Source of the DNA: Ectothiorhodospira lacustris
GTDB taxonomy: Bacteria > Pseudomonadota > Gammaproteobacteria > Ectothiorhodospirales > Ectothiorhodospiraceae
Direction: 5' to 3'
Assembly: GCF_022227845.1 (NCBI RefSeq)
Contig: NZ_JAJNQN010000002.1
Span: 1 to 64,000, forward strand
Length of the DNA: 64,000 nucleotides
Shown here piece by piece: positions 28,676 to 36,205 of the stretch; position 1 is the first letter of the stretch; the number at the start of each line of letters is the position of its first letter. The position numbers and the translations under genes are program-made. The notes beneath the pieces were generated by a model. That model was given only the letters and a program-made list of their open reading frames with translations. It searched no databases and was not told the origin of the DNA.

Positions 28676-29395
28676 TCAGCGATGACTCAAGGCGTCGTGG
28701 ACCTGGGACAGGATCTCGGTGGCCACCATCAGGACGTGATCCCGGGCAAAACCGGCCTGGATCATCTCGTCATAGAGGGTATGGGCCATGAGACGGGCGA
28801 CCCGGGCCGGGTCCTGAGTAATGGCCCCGCCCGTGCGCTGGGCCTCCCGGGCCAGGGCAAGTTGCATGAAATTGGTCTTGAGCAATCCCTTGAGACGATG
28901 GATCTGCACCGACTTGGAGACCACCAGCGCCAGGATGGTGGCCAGACGCAGATCCGCCAAGCTCAAGCGCGGGCGATCCAGAGGACTGTCCACATTGATC
29001 ACCCCGATCACCTGCGCTTCCAGGCGAAGGGGGACCGAGATCACGTCCACCGTACCGGGTTCATCACGTCGGGCCAGACCGGCATAGACGGAGCGGTGCA
29101 GATCCAGGATCAACAGGGGTTTGCCGGTACCGGCCACCTGGCCGGCGATCCCCGATCCCAGCGGCTGGCGATGATCTTTCGCCTCCGCCGGCAGGCCGCC
29201 GGAATGGGCCTCCACCCGCAGGTGAGGCTCGGCGGTGTGGCCCTCCTCAGACACCAGCATGATGGAACAATGCCGACAGGCCATGGCATGGGCAACCAGA
29301 GAGGTGAGACGCTCCAACCCCGCTTCCAGGGAACGGGTGGATTCCACAAAGTTGGCCAACTCCGAGAGCTTATTGATGAAATCGTCATCAGACAT
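28676..29395 (-). CDS. GAF-domain sensory protein
   Basis: A 239-residue cytoplasmic protein. Residues about 20-165 form a GAF domain (LGSGIAGQVAGTGKPLLI, VDVISVPLRLEAQVIGVINV), with an alpha-helical tail and no output domain. The preferred start is the ATG at 29395 (MSDDDFINKL). It is the last gene of a minus-strand operon, 28 bases after a histidine kinase and downstream of a response regulator-TPR gene, so it may act as a sensory adaptor for the pair. Ligand unknown. Confidence 0.8.
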   Translation of the reverse strand: MSDDDFINKLSELANFVESTRSLEAGLERLTSLVAHAMACRHCSIMLVSEEGHTAEPHLRVEAHSGGLPAEAKDHRQPLGSGIAGQVAGTGKPLLILDLHRSVYAGLARRDEPGTVDVISVPLRLEAQVIGVINVDSPLDRPRLSLADLRLATILALVVSKSVQIHRLKGLLKTNFMQLALAREAQRTGGAITQDPARVARLMAHTLYDEMIQAGFARDHVLMVATEILSQVHDALSHR

Positions 29396-29423
29396 GGGCC
29401 TGGACTCCAGGATCAGGGGTACT

Positions 29424-30143
29424 TCAGTTAAGCGGCAACTTGGGGAGATGCAAAGTGAAACAGCCGCCACCCAGTTCGCACCCGTTGGACAATTCGACGA
29501 ATCCACGATCACCATTACCGCCGTGCATATCGGCGACCAGGGCGCAGAAATAGAGTCCCAGCCCGGTCCGCCCGCGCTGAGGGTCCAGCTGGACCCCTTC
29601 ACGAATGGCCTGACGCCCGAGCATGGACCGGGGGAAACCCGGGCCGTCGTCGGCGACCTGCACCAGCAGCCAGTCACCATCCGACCGGGCAGACATGTGG
29701 ATCCTGCTTCGAGTGTAGCGCACAGTATTATTGACCACGTTTTCCAGCAGGCTGTTCACCAGATACCGGTCCAGGACCCAGACCAGATCTTCGTCACAGG
29801 TGAGATGGCATTCCACGTTTCGGTGATCCATCAGTATCTTGTTGTTGAGCCAGTACTCTTCCAGCAAGTCATGGATGGAGACCGGCGTGAAATAGGGGTG
29901 GTAAAGACCCTTGACGCTGCGATACAGGGCCAGCAACTGGATGAGGGTGTCATTGACACGCCGGGCCTCGTAACGCAATAGCGCCAAGCGATCGGAGTCC
30001 ATCGAAGGCCGCTGCTCCTCCCTCTGTAACAGATCATCCAGGGAACCCAGGAGCAGGTTGAGGGAATTTTTCATGTCGTGGATGCTGATGGCCAGCACCG
30101 TATTGAAGTCCAGCTTGCTCAAGTCTCCTCCTTGGTGGTCCAC
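29424..30143 (-). CDS. Soluble sensor histidine kinase
   Basis: A 239-residue kinase without membrane segments. The dimerisation/phosphoacceptor helix has SIHDMKNSLNLLLGSLD (His22), the N box is ENVVNNTVRYT, G1 is DDGPGFP and G2 is GRTGLGLYFCALVADMHGG. It is short because it lacks any input domain. The start is GTG at 30143, two bases after the stop of the response regulator gene, so translation is probably coupled. The input is likely provided by the GAF protein encoded next, an inference. Confidence 0.85.
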   Translation of the reverse strand: MDHQGGDLSKLDFNTVLAISIHDMKNSLNLLLGSLDDLLQREEQRPSMDSDRLALLRYEARRVNDTLIQLLALYRSVKGLYHPYFTPVSIHDLLEEYWLNNKILMDHRNVECHLTCDEDLVWVLDRYLVNSLLENVVNNTVRYTRSRIHMSARSDGDWLLVQVADDGPGFPRSMLGRQAIREGVQLDPQRGRTGLGLYFCALVADMHGGNGDRGFVELSNGCELGGGCFTLHLPKLPLN

Positions 30144-30145
30144 TG

Positions 30146-31366
30146 TCAGTCTGGAAGCTGCTGGCGCAACAGCTCCGCCCGAGTCACCTCGCCCAAGCGC
30201 CCCAGGACTTCGATCAGCGCCTTGTGTACCTCCAGGGGGGGGATCGCCTTGAGCATGAGCCCGTCCAGGGCATCCAGGGCCGCCTCCTTGTCATCGCGAT
30301 CACGGATGGCCAGATGGAGCCGTCCCAGCATGAACCACCACCGCAACAGGGGGTCCGCCGCCACCGACTGCTGCATCTCCTCCAGCGCCTTGGCGGCCCT
30401 GGCCGACTCCCCCATCTCCAGTAAGGCGCAGACCAGGTTGAAGTAGTCCTCGGCGCGCACTGACTCCATGGGCTTCCCCAACTCGATCACCTGCCGCCAA
30501 GCGGATCGCGCCAGCTCCCATTCCCGTTGCTGCATAGACAGCCAGCCCAGACGTCGCTGACGGGACAGGGAGCGGGAAGAGCGAACCACGGCCTGCTCCA
30601 GCACTTCCAGCGCATCCCGGGACCGGCCCTGGAGTTCCAGCACCGCCGCCAGGTGATCATGGGCCGCCATGAAATACGGTGTTACCACAATCGCCTGCCG
30701 AAACAGGGTCTCCGCCCGGGACAGTTCGCCTCGCGCCATGGCCGCCTGGCCCAGGGACGTGATGGCCCAGGCCACCGGCCGCTCCCTGATGACGGCTTCA
30801 CAGACCTCCTGCACCAGATCCAGCGCCCCCGTCTCCAGGGCCAGCTCAGCCTTCAGGCGCAAGATGTCAGCACGTTCCCCCCGCCCTGCCGCCAGCATGG
30901 TATCCAGCAGTTGCAGGGCCTGTTCAGTGTCCCCCTGCCTGAGTACCTGAGCGACGGGCGACATGGGTACACGGCGCCGCAGGGCCTTGAGCAGACGCGC
31001 ATTAAGCAGTTCCTTGCTGATGGGCTTGGCCAGGTAGGCATCCGGCCCGCTTTCCAGGGCCCCCATGACCATCTCCGTGGAATTTTCCGCCGTGACCATG
31101 ATGAACACGGTGGCCACATCCACACACCCCTCACGGCGCGCCAGATCAAGCAGTTGCTGGCCGTGCATCCCTTCGCCGAGATTGTAGTCACACAGGACGA
31201 TGTCATAGCGGCGGGAACGCAGCAGCTCCAAAGCCTCTTCGGCGGAACCGGCCACATCAGGCTTGCGCTGCACACCCAGAGACCCGAGCATCTGCGAAAG
31301 CTGCGCCCGCATGTTCTGGAAGTCATCAATGATTAGTACCGCCTTGCGGCCCAGGGTGATGTCCAT
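30146..31366 (-). CDS. Response regulator with TPR output domain
   Basis: A 406-residue protein: REC domain at residues about 8-130 with acidic pocket Asp14/Asp15 and phosphoacceptor Asp60 in IVLCDYNLGEGMHG, then tetratricopeptide-like helices from about 145 to the end (LGQAAMARGELSRAETLFRQ). Such CheY-TPR proteins act through protein interaction rather than DNA binding. It is the first gene of the three-gene operon with the kinase and the GAF protein. Output partners are not visible here. Confidence 0.85.
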   Translation of the reverse strand: MDITLGRKAVLIIDDFQNMRAQLSQMLGSLGVQRKPDVAGSAEEALELLRSRRYDIVLCDYNLGEGMHGQQLLDLARREGCVDVATVFIMVTAENSTEMVMGALESGPDAYLAKPISKELLNARLLKALRRRVPMSPVAQVLRQGDTEQALQLLDTMLAAGRGERADILRLKAELALETGALDLVQEVCEAVIRERPVAWAITSLGQAAMARGELSRAETLFRQAIVVTPYFMAAHDHLAAVLELQGRSRDALEVLEQAVVRSSRSLSRQRRLGWLSMQQREWELARSAWRQVIELGKPMESVRAEDYFNLVCALLEMGESARAAKALEEMQQSVAADPLLRWWFMLGRLHLAIRDRDDKEAALDALDGLMLKAIPPLEVHKALIEVLGRLGEVTRAELLRQQLPD

Positions 31367-31654
31367 GGTGTTTCCGGCTAGGGCGTACGGCTCGGGAAGT
31401 GCTCCGGATGAATCGCCATTAGATTGACATTAGCACGAGACCTTAAGGATCGGGTAACCAGCCCACATGCGACGGAAAACACCGGAAAATGAGGGTTTCC
31501 GGGACTGGGTCAACTTCACCGCCACCCATGCCTGCGCAATTTTGCTACATTTTGTAAGAGATCACAGCATCCGGGGACAGCGTTGAAATGATCACGTCCA
31601 CAAACGGGCTCGTCCACGGATTCACTCAAGACCGACTGCCGGGAACATGTCGCC

Positions 31655-32125
31655 ATGGGCAAACTCTGGATTACCCTGATCATTCTGCTGGCCCTGGGCC
31701 TGGTCGCCGCCGGCGGCGTGGGGGGGCATCACATCTCCACCCAGAATGACTTCTGCATCACCTGCCATGCCTATGAAAAGGTCTCCTGGGATCATGGCGA
31801 CCACCCCGAAGTCGACTGCCTGACCTGTCATACCAAGGGCTTCGTCACCGACAAGATCCACGGCGCACGCAAGGTCTACCTGATGTTCAGCGGTCAGGTG
31901 AACCCCCACCATGACGCCCCCTCACAGACCCATCCGGTCAGGATCTCGGAAAACTGCAGCGCATGCCATCTGAGTGACCGCGTCCGCGAAAACGACCCTG
32001 AGTTCTATCAGGAGCATACCGAGATCATGGAGGGGCGATACAGCTGCCTGACATGCCACCGTAACACCGGCCATGACCGGGACCTGCAGGCGATGCGCTT
32101 CACCGCGCCGCGCTACGCTCAGTAA
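31655..32125 (+). CDS. Tetraheme cytochrome c, NapC/NirT/NrfH-type
   Basis: A 156-residue periplasmic cytochrome with one N-terminal membrane anchor (WITLIILLALGLVAAGGVGG) and four CxxCH heme sites at Cys34-His38, Cys55-His59, Cys101-His105 and Cys131-His135. Proteins of this shape pass quinol electrons to periplasmic reductases. No reductase partner is adjacent; instead the cytochrome maturation genes lie next door, convergent. It is shorter than most NapC (about 200 residues) and closer to NrfH in size. A weak FNR-like sequence (TTGTAAGAGATCAC) sits at 31552-31565. Confidence 0.85.
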   Translation: MGKLWITLIILLALGLVAAGGVGGHHISTQNDFCITCHAYEKVSWDHGDHPEVDCLTCHTKGFVTDKIHGARKVYLMFSGQVNPHHDAPSQTHPVRISENCSACHLSDRVRENDPEFYQEHTEIMEGRYSCLTCHRNTGHDRDLQAMRFTAPRYAQ

Positions 32126-32131
32126 GACTGC

Positions 32132-32317
32132 TCAGGAATCCGGGGACGGCTCAGCGCCGTTCTCCCGGTTCAGACGGGCCAGACGGGCCAGACGCCGGTT
32201 CATCGCCGTACGGCGGCGGCTCAGCAGCACCAGTTCAGCCACCAGCACCACCAGGGCCACCCCATAGGAGCCCCAGACATAGGGGCCATGCCCCCCCATG
32301 GCAAGAAATTCGATCAT
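32132..32317 (-). CDS. ccmD: Heme exporter protein CcmD
   Basis: A 61-residue small membrane protein: one hydrophobic helix (YVWGSYGVALVVLVAELVLL) followed by a basic tail RRRTAMNRRLARLARL. It helps to release holo-CcmE from the CcmABC complex. Its ATG overlaps the ccmC stop by 4 bases, completing ccmABCD on the minus strand. Its stop lies 6 bases from the convergent cytochrome gene. Confidence 0.9.
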   Translation of the reverse strand: MIEFLAMGGHGPYVWGSYGVALVVLVAELVLLSRRRTAMNRRLARLARLNRENGAEPSPDS

Positions 32318-33063
32318 GCCTTCTCTCCCATGCGTTCCAGCACCCAGGCGGCCCGTCGCTCACGCTCCAGCAGTTCCAGCCGTGCCCGCCAGAGCACCAC
32401 GGCGATGGCATACATCCAGCAGGCGAAAGTCATGAGCATCAGGGCGCTGAACATCACCGTCTCCATAGTCGGCGCACTGGTCACGGTAATGGACGCCCCC
32501 TGATGCAGGGTGTTCCACCAGACCACCGAGAAGTAGATGATCGGCACGTTCACCACCCCGGCCAAGGCCAGGATGGCACTGGCATTGGCGGCCCGCTGAC
32601 GGTCCTCGATGGCCGCATGCAGGGCCATGTAACCCAGGTAGAGGAACAGCAGGATCAGCTCCGAGGTAAGTCGGGCGTCCCAGACCCAGTAAGTCCCCCA
32701 GGTGGGCTTGCCCCACAGGGCACCGGTCCACAGGGCCAGAAAGGTGAACAGGGCACCGGTGGGGGCGATGGCCTTGGCCATCACCTCGGCGGTCTTCACC
32801 CGCCAGATCAGGCCGATGGCCGCGTACACCGCCATCAGCACATACAGGAACATGGACATCCAGGCCGTGGGCACATGGATGAACATGATCCGGTAGCTGT
32901 TGCCCTGCTGATAGTCCGGGGGTGCCAGGACGAAACCGACATAAAGCCCCACCACGAACAGGATAGCGGCCAGCCCCCCGAACCAGGGGGCCAGACGCCC
33001 GGCCAGATCATAGAAATTGGGCGGTGATGCGAACTTGAACCACTGCACGCGCTGTTCAGCCAC
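32314..33063 (-). CDS. ccmC: Heme exporter/heme handling protein CcmC
   Basis: A 249-residue polytopic membrane protein that presents heme to CcmE. WGTYWVWDARLTSELILLF is the WWD-type heme-binding segment, with flanking conserved histidines (IHVPTAWMSM, NTLHQGAS). The start is GTG at 33063, six bases after a strong GGAGG. It follows ccmB by 12 bases and overlaps ccmD by 4. Confidence 0.96.
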   Translation of the reverse strand: MAEQRVQWFKFASPPNFYDLAGRLAPWFGGLAAILFVVGLYVGFVLAPPDYQQGNSYRIMFIHVPTAWMSMFLYVLMAVYAAIGLIWRVKTAEVMAKAIAPTGALFTFLALWTGALWGKPTWGTYWVWDARLTSELILLFLYLGYMALHAAIEDRQRAANASAILALAGVVNVPIIYFSVVWWNTLHQGASITVTSAPTMETVMFSALMLMTFACWMYAIAVVLWRARLELLERERRAAWVLERMGEKA

Positions 33064-33075
33064 GTTATTCCTCCA

Positions 33076-33753
33076 TCAATCCGACATGATTCTCAGCGCC
33101 GCGGCAATGGCCCAGGGCGCCAGCAACAGGGTCAGGATCAGCAAGGCGGCCATCAGGGACAGATGGGCCTGGGCGCTGGATCCGTACATGACCGCATCCA
33201 CCGCCCCGGCACCCAGCACCAGGGCCGGCACATACAGGGGCAGGATCAGCAAGGAGATCAGCACGCCGCCGCCCCGCAGGCCCAGGGTCAGGGCGGCGCC
33301 GATCGCGCCCACCAGACTGAGAATGGGGGTCCCCAGCAGCAGCGCCGCCATCAGGGTGAGGATTTCCGTGCCGTCCAGATTGAGCTGCATGCCCAGCAGC
33401 GGGGAAATCAGCACCAGGGGCAGACCGGTAATCAGCCAGTGGGCCAGGATCTTGCTCATCACCATCAGGCTCAGGGGCTGGGGTGCCAGCAGGATCTGTT
33501 CCAGAGAACCGTCGCGAAAGTCATCGGAAAACAGTCGTTCCAGGGAAAGCATGGTAGCCAGCAGGGCGGATACCCATAACACCCCCGGCGCCATGCTGCG
33601 CAGCAACTGAGGGTCGGGGCCGACACCAAGGGGAAACAGGGACACCACGACGACGAAGAACCCCAGCACCACCAAGGCATCCTGACGCCGCCGCAGGGCC
33701 AGGATCAGGTCACGCCGGAGCAGGGTGAACAGGGCGGTTGCCAGGCCGTTCAT
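33076..33753 (-). CDS. ccmB: Heme exporter protein CcmB
   Basis: A 225-residue permease with about six membrane helices. LLRRDLILALRRRQDAL near the N-terminus and ERLFSDDFRDGSLEQILLAP are family hallmarks. It is the membrane partner of the ATPase CcmA. The ATG at 33753 overlaps the ccmA stop by 4 bases (ATGA), so a longer open frame to 33918 inside ccmA is rejected. Confidence 0.95.
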   Translation of the reverse strand: MNGLATALFTLLRRDLILALRRRQDALVVLGFFVVVVSLFPLGVGPDPQLLRSMAPGVLWVSALLATMLSLERLFSDDFRDGSLEQILLAPQPLSLMVMSKILAHWLITGLPLVLISPLLGMQLNLDGTEILTLMAALLLGTPILSLVGAIGAALTLGLRGGGVLISLLILPLYVPALVLGAGAVDAVMYGSSAQAHLSLMAALLILTLLLAPWAIAAALRIMSD

Positions 33754-34406
33754 GATGCTTTCCCCAGGGTCAGGGTATGTTGCCGACCCTGAATCGGCAC
33801 CGCCTGATGGGTGGTCAGGATGATCATGCCGTTGGCGGCCAGATGGGCTTCCAGGGCCGAGCGCAGCACCTCGATGACCTGTACGTCCAGGGCGGCAAAG
33901 GGTTCGTCCAGGATCCACAGCGGGCGGCGCACCAGCAGCAGGCGCGCCAAGGCCACCCGCCGTTTCTGGCCCTGGGAGAGAAACTTCACCGGCAGGTCTT
34001 CATGACCACCCAATCCCATGCGTCCGAGCACTTCCCAGGCTTCGTCCCGCCCCAGCCGGCGCCCCTGCAACGCGGACTGGATGCGCAGGTTCTCCTCGCC
34101 GGACAGTTCATCCTTGAGGGCGTTGGTATGGCCCAGATAGGCCAGATGGGCGGTGGGGCCTTCTTCCCGGCGCTGCACGGGCACGCCGTCCCAACAGATG
34201 CGGCCTTCCAGGGGGCGGGAGAGCCCGCACAGGATGCGCAGCAGGCTGGTCTTGCCGGCACCATTGCGACCGGCCACCTGCAACAGTTCCCCGCCCGCCA
34301 GGGAAAACCCCAGATCCTGAATCAACAGGCGTTCACCTCGTTCGGCGACGAGGCCTTCCACTTCCAGCCGATGGGCCGGAAAGACGACACGGGCAGCATG
34401 ACTCAT
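33750..34406 (-). CDS. ccmA: Heme export ATP-binding protein CcmA
   Basis: A 218-residue ABC ATPase: Walker A GRNGAGKTS, signature LSQGQKRRVALARLLL, Walker B LWILDEPFAALD and the H-loop TTHQAV. It drives release of heme-loaded CcmE from CcmC. I start at the ATG at 34406 (MSHAARVVF); the open frame extends upstream to 34736 but overlaps cheV. No strong ribosome site is visible. First of ccmABCD, 55 bases after the cheV stop, so it may be cotranscribed with cheV. Confidence 0.93.
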   Translation of the reverse strand: MSHAARVVFPAHRLEVEGLVAERGERLLIQDLGFSLAGGELLQVAGRNGAGKTSLLRILCGLSRPLEGRICWDGVPVQRREEGPTAHLAYLGHTNALKDELSGEENLRIQSALQGRRLGRDEAWEVLGRMGLGGHEDLPVKFLSQGQKRRVALARLLLVRRPLWILDEPFAALDVQVIEVLRSALEAHLAANGMIILTTHQAVPIQGRQHTLTLGKAS

Positions 34407-34461
34407 GGACGGCACGGGTGACTCGGCGAACGGCTGATGGTACACGCAGGTCCACGGGCTG

Positions 34462-35397
34462 TCAGCCTTCCGCGAGAGCGGCGCCGATCTGCGCCAGACG
34501 ATCACGAACGGCCTGGGCCAAATCGTCCGGGTGATACTTCTGGATGAATTTGTTGGCGCCGGTGCGCCGCACCATGTCCACATTGAAGACGCCGCTGATG
34601 GAAGAATGCAGCAGGATATAGAGGTCTTTGAGCCGTGGGTCCTGTCGAATGCGCGTCGTGAGCTGATAACCATCCATCTCCGGCATCTCGATGTCGGAGA
34701 CGACCATGGTGAAGTGCCGCGCCACATCCACACCATCCGCCTGCAGGCGCAGGATCAGTTCCATGGCGTGCTTGCCGTCGGTGACCAGGGAACACTGCAC
34801 CCCCAGCTGCTCCAGGGAGGCACGGATCTGGTTGCGGGCCACACTGGAGTCATCCACCACGAGTACCTTGCAGTCCTGCGCCCGTACGGTTTCGCTCAGG
34901 GCACGAGAGACCTCCGTACTGGCGTGCACCACCTGGTCCAGTACCTTTTCCACATCCAGGATCTCGATGATCTGATCGTTTATCAGGGTCACAGCGGTCA
35001 CATAGGCATTGCGTCCGGTACTGCGCGGCGGGGGCTGCACCTGATCCCACTGGGTGTTGATGATGCGATCCACGCGTCGGATCAGGAAGCCGTGTACGGA
35101 GCGGTTGTACTCGGTGATGATGATGTTGCCCTTTTCAGGCGCCTTGAGCGCAGGGCCACCGATGGCCAGAGAGAGGTCCATGATGGGCATGGTGATACCG
35201 CGCAGGGTGGCGATCCCCTTCACCAGCGGATGGGCTCCCGCCAACCGCGACAGGGGTTGGTAGGGGATGACTTCCTGCACCTTGAAGACATTGATCCCGT
35301 AAAGCTGCCGCCCCTCCAGTTGGAAGAGCAGCAATTCAAGGCGGGTGCCGGCAACCCGATTGGACTCCAGGGATGATCCCCAGTGCTGATCCACCAT
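34462..35397 (-). CDS. cheV: Chemotaxis protein CheV
   Basis: A 311-residue adaptor: a CheW-like domain (residues about 15-155, LLLFQLEGRQLYGINVFKVQ and GHTLVKG-like GAHPLVKGIATLRG) fused to a receiver domain (about 175-300) with VLVVDDSSVARNQI and phosphoacceptor Asp in VVSDIEMPEMDGY. CheV couples receptors to CheA and tunes adaptation. Odd location: it sits between the two halves of the ccm cluster on the same strand as ccmABCD. No other chemotaxis genes are in the window. Confidence 0.93.
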   Translation of the reverse strand: MVDQHWGSSLESNRVAGTRLELLLFQLEGRQLYGINVFKVQEVIPYQPLSRLAGAHPLVKGIATLRGITMPIMDLSLAIGGPALKAPEKGNIIITEYNRSVHGFLIRRVDRIINTQWDQVQPPPRSTGRNAYVTAVTLINDQIIEILDVEKVLDQVVHASTEVSRALSETVRAQDCKVLVVDDSSVARNQIRASLEQLGVQCSLVTDGKHAMELILRLQADGVDVARHFTMVVSDIEMPEMDGYQLTTRIRQDPRLKDLYILLHSSISGVFNVDMVRRTGANKFIQKYHPDDLAQAVRDRLAQIGAALAEG

Positions 35398-35747
35398 GAG
35401 CAGACTCCCGATGATCTGAGTTTGACTACATGTTAAGGCAATCGGGACTCACTTGGATGAATTCATCAGGGTGGGCGACATGACAAGGTTCCCCGCTCAC
35501 AGCCGGGGCCCCTCCCGCATCGGTGAACATCGGCCACTCTTGGCTTGACGCAAATCAAGATCCGACCCACTGGTTTAGAACCGGAACAATGTTTGGCTGT
35601 CACTAGGAAAGCCCCGTGAAGCGGCCGTCCGGCACCCTGAGCGCGGTTGCGGCTCCACCCGGATCGGTGATATCAATGGCGCGCTGCCCGGCGGCAACCG
35701 GGGCACAGGCTCCCATCGCAAGACCCCTCAGCAGGCAGGAGAGTGCA
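35398..35747. other. Divergent promoter region of cheV and ccmE
   Basis: 350 bases without a supported gene. It contains an FNR-like dyad at 35545-35558 and a GC-rich leader before ccmE. An upstream extension of the ccmE frame (from 35616) exists but lacks a ribosome site, so it is not called. Confidence 0.5.
35545..35558 (+). promoter_or_regulatory. FNR/ANR-like site upstream of ccmEFGHI
   Basis: TTGAC-GCAA-ATCAA differs from the FNR consensus TTGAT-N4-ATCAA by one base and is centred about 196 bp before the ccmE start codon. Oxygen-responsive control of cytochrome maturation is common in facultative bacteria, so this is a reasonable candidate. No transcription start is mapped. Confidence 0.55.
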
Positions 35748-36203
35748 ATGACACCTCGACAGAAGAGACGGATGGCCGGCGTGGCGCTGGTAGTCCTGGC
35801 GGTATCCGGGGCTTCCGCCCTGGCCTTGAGCGCCTTCCGGGAAAACCTCATGTATTTCTACGGCCCCACCCAGCTGGTGGAAGGCGAGGCGCCCGGTGAA
35901 CGCATCATCCGTCTCGGTGGTCTGGTAGAGGACGGCTCCATCCGTCATGCCGAGGAAGGCTTGACGGTCTTCTTTCACGTCACCGACACCAAGAACAGCA
36001 TCCCGGTGGAGTACGTGGGTCTGCTTCCCGACCTGTTCCGCGAAGGCCAGGGCGTGGTCACCCATGGCCGCCTGGGGCCGGACGGCGTCTTCCGCGCCGA
36101 ACGGGTCCTGGCCCGCCATGACGAAAACTACATGGCGCCGGAAGTGGCCGCAGCCCTGAAGGCGGCGGGCTATGAAGAACACCCCGGCAAGAAGGCGTAC
36201 TGA
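35748..36203 (+). CDS. ccmE: Cytochrome c-type biogenesis heme chaperone CcmE
   Basis: A 151-residue membrane-anchored periplasmic chaperone. One helix at about residues 9-29 and an OB-fold domain (IRLGGLVEDGSI, VTDTKNSIPVEYVGLLPDLF) end with RHDENYMAPEV, whose histidine forms the covalent bond to heme. ATG 35748 follows AGGAGAGTGCA. It is the first of ccmEFGHI, two bases before ccmF. Confidence 0.96.
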   Translation: MTPRQKRRMAGVALVVLAVSGASALALSAFRENLMYFYGPTQLVEGEAPGERIIRLGGLVEDGSIRHAEEGLTVFFHVTDTKNSIPVEYVGLLPDLFREGQGVVTHGRLGPDGVFRAERVLARHDENYMAPEVAAALKAAGYEEHPGKKAY

Positions 36204-36205
36204 GC

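Noticed and set aside
31552-31565. FNR site upstream of the tetraheme cytochrome
   Set aside because: TTGTAAGAGATCAC matches only 7 of 10 consensus positions; too weak to annotate as a feature.
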